In this document: piece after piece, positions 19,585-27,204 of the stretch | How positions within the stretch are numbered: the stretch's first letter is position 1 | Layout: every line of letters begins with the position of its first letter | Assembly (NCBI GenBank): GCA_963724695.1 | Contig: CAVRVW010000007.1 | Span: 124,001-188,000 of the forward strand | Length of the DNA stretch: 64,000 nt | DNA from: CAVQFD01 sp963724695 | Lineage (GTDB): Bacteria; Acidobacteriota; Vicinamibacteria; Vicinamibacterales; CAVVIG01 | Direction: 5' to 3' | Position numbers and translations under genes: made by a program | Notes under the pieces: model-generated | What the model was told of the DNA's origin: nothing | What the model saw: only the letters and a program-made list of their open reading frames with translations | The model's database searches: none

Positions 19585-20514
19585 ATGCATCCGGTGCTGG
19601 CGAGCATTCCCTTCATCAGGCGTCCGTTCTTTCGTCTCGAACGCGCCCGGGAGGAACTGGCGCGCGTGACGGAGGCTCGGGATGCAGCCATCAGGGAACG
19701 CGATGCGTTGATGACGAGGCTGGACGCCATCATCAGCGAGGGCGCGCAAGCCGACAGCCGTGACGCCCGCCCTGCCGTCACCCCCGACGCAGGACGGCAT
19801 CGCGTCTGTGTGTTCTGCGGGAACCAGGTCGACGCGTGGGTGCCCTTTCACATCCGCGCCTGGGACATGTCCGACTTCCTGCTCAGGCTCGAGACCGTGG
19901 GATCGAACGTCGAGCGATTCCTGTGTCCGCACTGCTCGTCAATCGATCGGGAGCGCCATCTTCGTCTCTTTCTCGAACGGCTCGGCATCCTGGAAGCGAC
20001 CAGAGGGGGAACGGTGCTCCACATGGCGCCCGAAACCAGACTTGGTGAGTACGTTCGAAGCTACGGATGCGCCCGCTACGTCATGGGCGATCTCGATCCC
20101 ACGAGCGAGGCGGTTCAACGAATCGATCTGCACGACATCCCGTTCCCGGACGAAACGTTCGATCTCGTCATCTGCAACCATGTCCTGGAGCACGTGCGGG
20201 ATGCCGCGGCGTCGCTGCGGGAGATCCACCGGGTGTTGACGCCTGGAGGACGGGCCATCTGCCAGACACCGTTCGCCCGGCGCCTCGCGAAGACCTTCGA
20301 GGACGCGCTGCTTCAATCGCCCGAGGACCGGCTGTTCTTCTTCGGGCAGGACGATCACGTGAGGCTGTTCGGGTTGGACATCGAACAGTGGATTCTCGAT
20401 GCAGGGTTCCGTGGCCGGCTGGTCGCCCACTCCGAGATTCTTCCCGATGTGGACCCCGAACGGCTTGGCCTCAACGAGCACGAGCCGTTCTTCGATTTCG
20501 TGCGCGGCGGATAG
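19585..20514 (+). CDS. SAM-dependent methyltransferase with N-terminal zinc-ribbon
   Basis: About 309 residues. A short coiled coil (RLERAREELARVTEARDAAI) precedes a Cys4 ribbon (CVFCGN; CPHCSSIDRERHL). A class I methyltransferase follows: TVLHMAPETRLGEYVRS, YVMGDLDPTSEAVQRIDLHD, FPDETFDLVICNHVLEHVRD, AAASLREIHRVLTPGGRAIC. This architecture is common in O-antigen and capsule loci. It is the last gene of the rightward arm, four bases after the aminotransferase, and is followed by the tRNA on the opposite strand. Confidence 0.83.
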   Translation: MHPVLASIPFIRRPFFRLERAREELARVTEARDAAIRERDALMTRLDAIISEGAQADSRDARPAVTPDAGRHRVCVFCGNQVDAWVPFHIRAWDMSDFLLRLETVGSNVERFLCPHCSSIDRERHLRLFLERLGILEATRGGTVLHMAPETRLGEYVRSYGCARYVMGDLDPTSEAVQRIDLHDIPFPDETFDLVICNHVLEHVRDAAASLREIHRVLTPGGRAICQTPFARRLAKTFEDALLQSPEDRLFFFGQDDHVRLFGLDIEQWILDAGFRGRLVAHSEILPDVDPERLGLNEHEPFFDFVRGG

Positions 20515-20534
20515 ACGGCCGGGGCGAGTCGAAT

Positions 20535-20611
20535 TGGTGCGCCCTGCAAGACTCGAACTTGCGACCTCCTGGTTCGTAGCCAGACGCTCTATCCAACTGA
20601 GCTAAGGGCGC
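20535..20611 (-). tRNA. tRNA-Arg (anticodon ACG)
   Basis: A 77-nt cloverleaf on the minus strand. The acceptor stem pairs GCGCCC with GGGCGC and the discriminator is A, followed by an encoded CCA. The D arm reads TAGCTCAGTTGGATAGAGC. The anticodon stem CTGG/CCAG closes a CTACGAA loop with anticodon ACG. The T arm is GCAAGTTCGAGTCTTGC. ACG would be edited to ICG by TadA to read CGU, CGC and CGA. Confidence 0.96.
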
Positions 20612-20758
20612 TTAGGGCCGCCAATGTGCGTGCGCCGGCGGGTGCGCGAAACATCAAGTCTAGCGCACATCCCATCCGCCCGCCAAACGCCGGCATACAA
20701 TCCCCGCGTGCCGGGACAGCCAGCGTGAGGGGCCTGTGACCGGCGCAGGAGGACACCC

Positions 20759-22069
20759 GTGAAACGCCTGGTCTGCGCCCTCGTCCTGACCACATTGCCG
20801 GCCTCCACGTCGGCGCAGGAGTTTGCCGGACGCGACAAGCTGCGCGCCCACACCAACGAGTTCCGCAGGGAAGTCGTGCGCGTCACTGACGGCGTCTACG
20901 TCGCGGTGGGATACGACCTGGCCAACGCGATCCTGATCGACGGCCCGGAGGGCCGGATCATCGTGGACACCGGCACGGGCCGCGACAACGCCCGGGCGCT
21001 GAAGGCCGAGTTCGACAGGATCTCGTCGAAGCCCGTCCGCGCCATCATCTACACGCACCACCACGCGGATCACGTGGGCGGGGCGAGCGTCCTGGCCGGC
21101 GACGACAAGCCGGAGATCTATGCGCACCGGTCGCTGCTGCCCGACCGCCGCGCGGAGAACGTCGGCCGGGCCAACCGCGACGGCGGCAACCAGTTCGGAG
21201 CGGCGCTTCCAGACAGCTTGCGGATCAACGCAGGCATCGGCCCCGCGCTGACCACCGGCGGAGGCAGCGGGTACCTCGCACCGACACGAACCTTCGAGGG
21301 CGAGCGCACCAGCATCGAAGCCGCGGGTCTCCGCCTGGAGCTGATCCTCACGCCGGGAGAAACCGACGATCAGATTGCCGTCTGGCTGCCCGACCGGAAG
21401 GTGCTCATGCCGGGCGACAACTTCTACCGCGCGTTCCCGAATCTCTACGCCATTCGCGGCGTGCCCCTCAGGCGGGTCGACTGGTGGGTGGAGAGCCTTT
21501 CCCAGCTGGCAGCCATGAATGCCGAGCACCTGGTGCCCAGCCACACGCGACCGCTCTCTGGCGGCGCCACCGTGGCATCGGCGCTCACCGCGTACCGGGA
21601 CGGCGTCAAGTCGATCCTCGATCAGACCGTGGAAGGGATGAAAGCAGGGCTCAGGCCCGACGAGCTCGTCGAGCGGGTCAAGCTGCCGGCCGCGCTCGCG
21701 GAGAATCCGTTCCTGCAGGAGTACTACGGGACGGTCGCCTGGTCGGTGCGCGCGATCTACACCTACTATCTCGGCTGGTTCGATGGCAACGCGACCAACC
21801 TGTTCCCGCTCCCTGCCGCGACACGCGCGTCACGCATCGCCGACCTGGCCGGCGGCCAGCCGGCCCTCCTGTCCGCCGCCCGGGACGCGCTGGCGAAGGG
21901 CGACTTCCAGTGGGCAGCCGAACTGGCCGACTACGTCCTCGCGGCCCAACCCACGCACCCGGACGCCCGCCAGATCAAGGGCCGCGCCCTCACCGAGCTG
22001 GGAGAACGCCAGGGGAACGCGAACGCGCGGAACTACTACCTGTCGAGCGCGCAGTTTTACTTGAAGTGA
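20759..22069 (+). CDS. Alkyl sulfatase-like metallo-beta-lactamase-fold hydrolase
   Basis: A 436-residue secreted enzyme with signal peptide (LVCALVLTTLPASTSAQ). Zn-binding core THHHADHVGG (HxHxDH), IIVDTGTG, MPGDNFYRAFPNLYAIRG and LVPSHTRPLSG, followed by the helical dimerisation region (YTYYLGWFDGNATNLFPL) and a tail helix region. This matches the SdsA1/Pdt-type alkyl sulfatase group. The C-terminal SCP2-like substrate domain of SdsA1 (about 650 residues in total) is absent, so the substrate may differ. GTG start with AGGAGGA six bases upstream. First gene of a rightward set with moaB and moeA, probably by chance. Confidence 0.85.
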   Translation: MKRLVCALVLTTLPASTSAQEFAGRDKLRAHTNEFRREVVRVTDGVYVAVGYDLANAILIDGPEGRIIVDTGTGRDNARALKAEFDRISSKPVRAIIYTHHHADHVGGASVLAGDDKPEIYAHRSLLPDRRAENVGRANRDGGNQFGAALPDSLRINAGIGPALTTGGGSGYLAPTRTFEGERTSIEAAGLRLELILTPGETDDQIAVWLPDRKVLMPGDNFYRAFPNLYAIRGVPLRRVDWWVESLSQLAAMNAEHLVPSHTRPLSGGATVASALTAYRDGVKSILDQTVEGMKAGLRPDELVERVKLPAALAENPFLQEYYGTVAWSVRAIYTYYLGWFDGNATNLFPLPAATRASRIADLAGGQPALLSAARDALAKGDFQWAAELADYVLAAQPTHPDARQIKGRALTELGERQGNANARNYYLSSAQFYLK

Positions 22070-22087
22070 CCCGGCCTACAATGTGGC

Positions 22088-22600
22088 GTGAGCGATCGTG
22101 AGCACAAGGCGGCGGCGCCCTCGTCGGTGCGCTGTGCCGTTATCACCGTCAGCGACACCCGCACCGAGGCCACCGATACGGGCGGCTGCGCCATCGTCGA
22201 TCTGCTCACGGGCGCCGGGCACACGGTCGTCGCGCGGCACCTCGTCAAAGACGAACCGGTGCGCGTGCAGAACACCGTCCGCCAGCTCCTCGGCCACGAC
22301 AGGGCGACGGGAGCCCAGGTGGTCATCCTGACCGGCGGCACGGGCATCACGTCACGCGACAGCACCTTCGAAGCGATCGACGGACTGCTCGAAAAACGGC
22401 TCGACGGCTTCGGGGAACTGTTCCGTATGCTGAGCTTCCAGGACATCGGTCCGGCCGCGATGTTGAGCCGCGCGACCGCCGGATTGACGGCCGGCCGCAT
22501 CATCGTCTCGCTCCCCGGATCCGAAAAGGCCGTGCGGCTCGCCATGGAGCGCCTGCTCCTTCCAGAGCTCGGGCACCTGGTCCAGCAGGCGTCGAAGTAA
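22088..22600 (+). CDS. moaB: Molybdenum cofactor biosynthesis protein MoaB/Mog
   Basis: A 170-residue MPT adenylyltransferase-type protein. Signatures: CAVITVSDTRTEATDTGG, VVILTGGTGITSRDSTFEAI (TGGTG and the DST pair), and AMLSRATAGLTAGRIIVSLP with the closing GS. It probably adenylylates molybdopterin before metal insertion. GTG start at 22088. It lies two bases upstream of moeA, which performs the next step, so the two form an operon. MoaB and Mog cannot be separated by eye. Confidence 0.93.
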   Translation: MSDREHKAAAPSSVRCAVITVSDTRTEATDTGGCAIVDLLTGAGHTVVARHLVKDEPVRVQNTVRQLLGHDRATGAQVVILTGGTGITSRDSTFEAIDGLLEKRLDGFGELFRMLSFQDIGPAAMLSRATAGLTAGRIIVSLPGSEKAVRLAMERLLLPELGHLVQQASK

Positions 22601-22602
22601 GC

Positions 22603-23811
22603 ATGCGGCCCTTTGCGACGACCATCTCGCTCGAGGACGCGCGGCGCCTCCTCGTGGAACACCTGCGCCCGATCAGCCGAACGGAACGCCTGCCGCTCAC
22701 GGACGCCGCGGGCCGTGTCGCCGCGGCCGACGTCGCATCGACGCTGGACGTGCCGCCATTTGCGCGGTCGGCCATGGACGGCTACGCCCTGGTCTCGGCC
22801 GATGTCGCGAGCGCGAGCCGCGACGCACCGGTGCGATTGAGAATCGCCGACCGGATCTTCACCGGCCAGCCATCGAGCCAGGTCGTGGCACCAGGGTCGT
22901 GCGCCGAGATTGCCACCGGGGCCCCGATTCCCGACGGCGCCGACGCCGTCGTGATGGTCGAGGAGACGGCGCGGGCGGACGAGCACCACGTCGACGTGTT
23001 CGCGACCGCCCGCCCTGGGCAGAACGTCGGCAGGCAGGGCGCGGACATCATGCGCGGCGACCTGGTCGTCCGCGTCGGGGACGCACTGAACGCCAGCCGG
23101 CTGGGCGCGGTCGCGGCGATCGGCTGCTCCGAAGTCGACGTCTTCGCGCGGCCGCGCGTGGCGCTCGTTTCGACGGGGAACGAAGTCATCGATCCCGGCC
23201 AGCCGCTCCTGCCCGGACAGATCTACGACGTCAATCGCTTCACGCTGGCCGCAGTGGTGCAGGAACACGGCGGGACGCCCGAGGCCCATCGCCCGGCGCA
23301 GGACACCCTCGGCTCGCTGCACGAGACGCTGGACCGCTGCCGGAACGCCGACATCATCGTGTTTTCAGGCGGCAGCTCGGTGGGGGATCGCGATCTGCTC
23401 GTGGATTTGATTGCGGAACGCGGTCAGCTCGTTTTCCACGGCATCGCCGTCAAGCCCGGCAAGCCGACGCTCTTCGCACAGGTCAATGGCGCGCCGTTTT
23501 TCGGCATGCCGGGCAACCCGACCTCGTGCCTGTCGAACGCCTACATCCTGCTCGTGCCGTTCCTGCGCGCGACAGCGCGCCTGCCGATCTATCCCGCACG
23601 CACCCTGCGCGTGCCCCTCGGCCGCCGCATCGTCTCGCAGGCCGGGCGTCACCAGTTCTACACGGTGCGCGTCACCGATGGCGTCGCGTATCCCGCGTTC
23701 AAGGCGTCCGGCGATATCACCAGCCTCTCGCAGGCGGACGGGTACATCGAGATTCCTTCTACGGAGAGCGTGGTCGAGGAGCACAGCGACGTCACGGTGA
23801 CGCTCTTCTGA
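22603..23811 (+). CDS. moeA: Molybdopterin molybdenumtransferase MoeA
   Basis: A 402-residue enzyme inserting molybdate into adenylylated molybdopterin. Domain order is complete: N-terminal VPPFARSAMDGYALVSADVA, IATGAPIPDGADAVVMVEET, the MoCF-binding domain with VALVSTGNEVIDPGQPL, VFSGGSSVGDRDLLVDLI, GKPTLFAQ and FGMPGNPTSCLSNAYI, and a C-terminal beta barrel ending EHSDVTVTLF. Frame clean. Its stop codon TGA at 23809 is also the first three bases of an octamer repeat array. Confidence 0.95.
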   Translation: MRPFATTISLEDARRLLVEHLRPISRTERLPLTDAAGRVAAADVASTLDVPPFARSAMDGYALVSADVASASRDAPVRLRIADRIFTGQPSSQVVAPGSCAEIATGAPIPDGADAVVMVEETARADEHHVDVFATARPGQNVGRQGADIMRGDLVVRVGDALNASRLGAVAAIGCSEVDVFARPRVALVSTGNEVIDPGQPLLPGQIYDVNRFTLAAVVQEHGGTPEAHRPAQDTLGSLHETLDRCRNADIIVFSGGSSVGDRDLLVDLIAERGQLVFHGIAVKPGKPTLFAQVNGAPFFGMPGNPTSCLSNAYILLVPFLRATARLPIYPARTLRVPLGRRIVSQAGRHQFYTVRVTDGVAYPAFKASGDITSLSQADGYIEIPSTESVVEEHSDVTVTLF

Positions 23812-23866
23812 ATTGGGTAATCGGGTGATTGGGTAATTGGGTAATCGGTGAATCGGGTGATTGGGT
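23809..23866 (+). repeat. Octamer (NAATYGGG) array, left arm of inverted repeat
   Basis: Tandem 8-bp units of the form TAATTGGG, TAATCGGG or TGATTGGG. GGG occurs at 23815, 23823, 23831, 23839, 23855 and 23863, an exact 8-bp spacing with one GG at 23847. Positions 23809-23858 match the reverse complement of 24451-24500 at 47 of 50 bases. The first three bases are the moeA stop codon. Confidence 0.9.
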
Positions 23867-23889
23867 AATTTGAACTCAATCGGGGAATT

Positions 23890-23934
23890 GGCACGATTGG
23901 CACGATTGGCACGATTGGCACGATTGGCACGATT
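23890..23934 (+). repeat. 9-bp tandem array (GGCACGATT x5)
   Basis: Five perfect copies of GGCACGATT. Its reverse complement AATCGTGCC differs by one base from the AATCGTGGC unit of the array at 24373-24435 on the other side of the four-helix-bundle gene, so the two arrays form inner, near-inverted arms. Confidence 0.93.
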
Positions 23935-23957
23935 GGGGAATTGCCGAGTCGTGACCT

Positions 23958-24320
23958 CTAGCGGCGGTTGCGGCGGGCTGTGCCGAGGGAGGCTGAAAAG
24001 ATCGCCACGAGTTGGCGCGCCTCTTCCCGCAGCTGCTGCAGGTCGTCGGTATCGGTGAGTTTGGCTTCGGCGATGAGTTCGAGCCACGAAGCCGTTTCGT
24101 CTGCCTCTTCGGCGACCAGCCCGATCTTGGCGGTGAACTCCGCATGCGACCTTGCGCGGCAAGCGGCGCGATAGTTCATGTCGACCGAGGTGGCAGATTT
24201 TGCCAACTGCTGTCGAACCGTTGGTCCAGGTTCGTTTGAAGGCAGACGCTGAATCAAGCCAATAACGGCAAGAGCAAACCGCCGCACTCGTTGCTTCAGA
24301 CGCTCGGCCTGCTCGCCCAT
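23958..24320 (-). CDS. Four-helix-bundle protein (S23/IVP family)
   Basis: A 120-residue all-helical protein. Features: AERLKQRVRRFALAVIGLIQ, RQQLAKSATSVDMNYRAACR and ARSHAEFTAKIGLVAEEADE followed by TASWLELI; the SA/GTSV.xNYRAA.RARS..EF..K pattern marks the TIGR02436 family first found as 23S rRNA intervening-sequence proteins and related to the Avd subunit of diversity-generating retroelements. The start at 24320 fits the family length; the open frame continues upstream into a 9-bp array, which would add an ATI-rich leader. No reverse transcriptase or rRNA is nearby. The gene is bracketed by nested inverted repeats on both sides. Function unknown. Confidence 0.85.
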   Translation of the reverse strand: MGEQAERLKQRVRRFALAVIGLIQRLPSNEPGPTVRQQLAKSATSVDMNYRAACRARSHAEFTAKIGLVAEEADETASWLELIAEAKLTDTDDLQQLREEARQLVAIFSASLGTARRNRR

Positions 24321-24372
24321 CTCGACGACTCCGACCCCGACCTCAAGCAATCGCGAGGCCATCGATCGTCGC

Positions 24373-24435
24373 GCAATCGTCGCAGTCGTTGCAATCGTCG
24401 TAGTCGTGGCAATCGTGGCAATCGTGGCAATGCTC
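24373..24435 (+). repeat. Degenerate 9-bp tandem array (GCAATCGTG x7)
   Basis: Seven units of nine bases: GCAATCGTC, GCAGTCGTT, GCAATCGTC, GTAGTCGTG, GCAATCGTG twice, then a decayed unit. The copies nearest 24435 are the most alike. Near-inverted partner of the array at 23890. Confidence 0.85.
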
Positions 24436-24450
24436 ACCAGTTACCAAACT

Positions 24451-24500
24451 ACCCGATTCACCGATTACTCAATTACCCAATTACCCGAGTACCCAATTCA
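24451..24500 (-). repeat. Octamer array, right arm of inverted repeat
   Basis: Reverse complement of the array at 23809-23858 with three mismatches in 50. On the minus strand it begins TGAATTGGG, whose TGA (24500-24498) is the stop codon of the zinc-ribbon gene. So both arms begin at a stop codon of the flanking gene. Confidence 0.9.
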
Positions 24501-24963
24501 GCGCCTTCCAATCCGCCTCTCATATTCCAGCTCGAGGACGTCAGCGGTGTGGAGGTCGAAGGCGGATGCCGTGCGCGTATACCCACCGCGGAACTCGGTG
24601 TGGCAGCGGTAGCAGACGGTCAAATCCTTCAGCCGACCGTAGACGAACAGATCGATGAGCGCCGCTCCCCCGAGGATGCCGTACGCGACGAGGTCCATCC
24701 CGAACCAATAGAAAACGGCGCTGATCGCCGCGCCCGCGATCACGAACGCAAGGCCGACCTTCGGATCGAAGTCCTTACGCGAGTAGAAGTCGCCGCCGGC
24801 ACACACGGGGCAAGCGTCCACCGCCTGGTCGCTGCTGACCGCGGCCGATATGGTCAACGGCATCAGCTGGCCGCACCCTCCGCAAGTGATGGCGGTCGGC
24901 TTCTCGGCGGCATCGCACGGGCAGGCCGGCGTCGCACTTCGGGCATTTCGCTAAGAGATGCAT
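24498..24963 (-). CDS. Small membrane protein with two zinc-ribbon segments
   Basis: About 154 residues in two frames joined near 24915. N-terminus MHLLAKCPKCDAGLPVRC with CPKC; then ITCGGCGQ-type cysteines, CPVCAGGDFYSRKDFDPKVG, two adjacent membrane helices (LAFVIAGAAISAVFYWFGM, AYGILGGAALIDLFVYG) and a cytosolic tail with CYRCHTEFRGG. The Cys pairs suggest zinc binding. I know of no function. The start ATG is at 24963. The stop is shared with the right octamer array, and another octamer array lies just upstream of the start. Confidence 0.6.
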
Positions 24964-24966
24964 CAA

Positions 24967-25143
24967 TCGAATTGGGTAATTGAGTAATTGGGTACTTGGG
25001 TAATTGCTCTATTGGGGAATTGGGTCATCGGGGAATCTGGGAATTGATTGGGGAATTGATTGGGGAATTGATTGAGCAATGCTGACACTCAACTACTCAA
25101 CTACCCGATTCGCCGATTACCCAATTACCCAATCACCCGATTA
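24967..25143. repeat. Second octamer-array pair, inverted
   Basis: The left part (24967-25075) has units such as AATTGGGTA, AATTGAGTA and three copies of ATTGGGGAATTG. The right part (about 25089-25143) is the opposite orientation (CCCGATTCGCCGATTACCC, then CCAATTACCC). Its reverse complement differs from the array at 23809 at only a few positions. No gene fits in between. The right end encodes the last codons and stop of the reductase gene. Confidence 0.85.
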
Positions 25144-26168
25144 TCCAATTCTCGAGCCTGCTTCACCGTCCAGGAAAGTATGACGGCAGCGGCAGGCTCG
25201 CGCATAGTGTGCAGGCCCGGGGGAGCGTCGAGCACCTTGGGGATGGAGTTGACGACCAGGGATGCCGTCGCGATGTCGCCGTGGATGCCGCCGCCGATGG
25301 TCATCGAGACGGGCGGCGTGCCTTCGATGTCGACGGTATCGTAGCTCTCCGGCGCCCCCAGATACGCTTCCATGTGCAAGCGGATCGCGGGCTGGCCCTT
25401 CCGGTAGCCGACGCCGTCCTGGATGATGCCGCACACATACCCGGGATCGACCGCGAGAAACTCGCTCGAGACGGTGACGGCGGCGATCTTCGGCTTGATG
25501 TCGTCGGTAATCCGGTCGAGCGTCCAGCCGAGCGCGTCCGCGATCATCGCGATGGACTCGGTCAGGCCCACGTGGCGCACTGAGCCGTCCACGATCTTGC
25601 GCTGGAACTGCTCGGTCGTGAGGCCCGCGCCGATCTTCTGCTGGAACGGCAGGCGCCGGATACGCGCGTCCTGCACTCGGCTCACGGACACGCGGTCCAC
25701 CTTCTCGCAGACCGCCGTCAACAGAATCGGCAGGGCATCCATGGCGAAGCCCGGATTGACGCCGGCGCCGAGGACCGCCACTTTCCCCTTCTTCGCCCAC
25801 GTGTCGACCTGCCGCGCCTGCCGGACGTGGGTGTAGCCGGGGTACGACAGCTCTTCGGTGGTCGAGACGATGGGGGTTTTCGACTTGAGGATCGTTTCGA
25901 TCTGCGGGAGGACCTTCTTGAGCGATGAGCTGGTGCAGAGAATCGCGACGTCCGGCCTGGTCGACTTGAGCGCCTTCGCCAGGTCCGGCTGAACGCGCAC
26001 GCCTACACGCTTCCCGAAGCCGGCGACATCTCCGAGGTCGCGGCCGACGATCGACGAAGCGAGATCCACGGCGCCGACGATCGTAAACCCCGGCCTCCTG
26101 TAGATCTGCTGGGCGATGGCCGTCCCGATGGGCCCGAGCCCGACGTGGAGGACGCGGATCTTCGGCAT
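25125..26168 (-). CDS. Dihydrodipicolinate reductase-like / 2,4-diaminopentanoate dehydrogenase-like oxidoreductase
   Basis: A 347-residue NAD(P)-dependent dehydrogenase. Rossmann start RVLHVGLGPIGTAIAQQIY, AVDLASSIVGRDLGDVAG, DVAILCTSSSLKKVLPQIET, SKTPIVSTTEELSYPGY and VLGAGVNPGFAMDALPILL. The GAGVNPGF motif and the length fit the DapB-like group that includes ornithine-pathway diaminopentanoate dehydrogenase, not true DapB (about 270 residues). The substrate is not certain. The last residues (LDNRVIG) and the stop are encoded by an octamer repeat, so the original C-terminus was probably shorter. Confidence 0.78.
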   Translation of the reverse strand: MPKIRVLHVGLGPIGTAIAQQIYRRPGFTIVGAVDLASSIVGRDLGDVAGFGKRVGVRVQPDLAKALKSTRPDVAILCTSSSLKKVLPQIETILKSKTPIVSTTEELSYPGYTHVRQARQVDTWAKKGKVAVLGAGVNPGFAMDALPILLTAVCEKVDRVSVSRVQDARIRRLPFQQKIGAGLTTEQFQRKIVDGSVRHVGLTESIAMIADALGWTLDRITDDIKPKIAAVTVSSEFLAVDPGYVCGIIQDGVGYRKGQPAIRLHMEAYLGAPESYDTVDIEGTPPVSMTIGGGIHGDIATASLVVNSIPKVLDAPPGLHTMREPAAAVILSWTVKQARELDNRVIG

Positions 26169-26213
26169 CGGGTGATTATATGAGAGGCCGCGGAGGGGAC
26201 CGAGCCTGCGGAC

Positions 26214-26320
26214 TTACACGGAGGCACGGAGACACGGAGCAGCGCGCGGCCAGCCCGCGCCGCCGTCCACGGATCGCTTTTCGTTTCTTCGTTGCTCCGC
26301 TTCTCCGTGTGAATCCGCTA
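26214..26320. repeat. CACGGAG-type imperfect palindrome
   Basis: The left arm has tandem ACACGGAGGCACGGAG followed by ACACGGAGCA; the right arm has TGCTCCGCTTCTCCGTGTG. The arms pair over about 15 bases around a GC-rich loop. It lies between two leftward genes. No coding potential. Confidence 0.7.
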
Positions 26321-26326
26321 CCTCCG

Positions 26327-27085
26327 TCACCCTCCGTTGCCTCCTGAGGCCACATCGGCGAATTTGTAGCCCACGCCCCAGACGGTCAGGAGAAACCGGG
26401 GCTCGGCGGGATCGGTCTCGATGCGCCGGCGGAGGCGCTTGACCAGCGTGTCGACGCTGCGCACGGTCACGAAGGTGTCGCCCCGCCAGACCTTCGAGAG
26501 CAGCGCCTCGCGGCTGAACACGATGCCCGCGTGCGACGCCAGGAGGTGCAGCAGGCGGAACTCCTGGTCGGTCAGCTCCACGTCGCGTCCCTCGACGCGC
26601 ACGCGGCGCCTGGGCACGTCGATCTCGACGCCGTGGATGCTGACCACGCCATCGCTGCCGGGAGTCTTGGCTGGTGCCGGCCCTCCGGCAGGCATCCGAG
26701 GGCGCCTGAGCAGCGCGCGGGCTCTCGCGACGAGCTCGCGGACGCCGAATGGCTTGGTCAAGTAGTCGTCGGCGCCGCTCTCGAGGCCCACGACCTTGTC
26801 CGACTCCTCCCGCCTTGCGGTCAGCATCAGGATCGGCACGTCGTGGTTCAGCGTGCCATTGCGGACGGCACGACAGAGGGACAGCCCGTCCAGGCCGGGG
26901 AGCATCAGATCGATCACCATCAGATCGAACGGGTCGGCCTCCGCCCGCTTAAGGGCAGCCTGCCCATCGGCGACCGTCTCGCACGCGTACCCCTCGTGGC
27001 TCAGGTGAAAACGCACCAGCTCCCGGATGTTGGCCTCGTCTTCCACGATCATCACCCGCGGCGCGGGCCCACCACTCACTGCCAT
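26327..27085 (-). CDS. OmpR/PhoB-family response regulator
   Basis: A 252-residue two-component regulator. Receiver domain: VMIVEDEANIRELVRFHLSH (acidic pair), phospho-acceptor Asp in MVIDLMLPGLDGL, Thr in ILMLTARREE, Lys in YLTKPFGVRELVAR. C-terminal winged helix: DVELTDQEFRLLHLLASHAG, REALLSKVWRG, VDTLVKRLRRRIE and WGVGYKFA. No histidine kinase is adjacent, so it is an orphan within this window. ATG start at 27085. Confidence 0.93.
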   Translation of the reverse strand: MAVSGGPAPRVMIVEDEANIRELVRFHLSHEGYACETVADGQAALKRAEADPFDLMVIDLMLPGLDGLSLCRAVRNGTLNHDVPILMLTARREESDKVVGLESGADDYLTKPFGVRELVARARALLRRPRMPAGGPAPAKTPGSDGVVSIHGVEIDVPRRRVRVEGRDVELTDQEFRLLHLLASHAGIVFSREALLSKVWRGDTFVTVRSVDTLVKRLRRRIETDPAEPRFLLTVWGVGYKFADVASGGNGG

Positions 27086-27204
27086 GAACTTGTCACAGAT
27101 CGTCCATCACTCCGTCACCGGATGCCAGTCCAATCAACACAGAGAACGGGGAACGGGGAACAGGGAACGGGGTCGGCCAACACTTGCGCCGACGAAGCGA
27201 GGCC

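Noticed and set aside
20759..23811. Functional operon of alkyl sulfatase with moaB-moeA
   Set aside because: Same strand and close, but no pathway link; only moaB-moeA is supported as a unit.
23958..24320. Diversity-generating retroelement (Avd-like protein)
   Set aside because: No reverse transcriptase or adenine-biased template/variable repeat pair is visible within the window.
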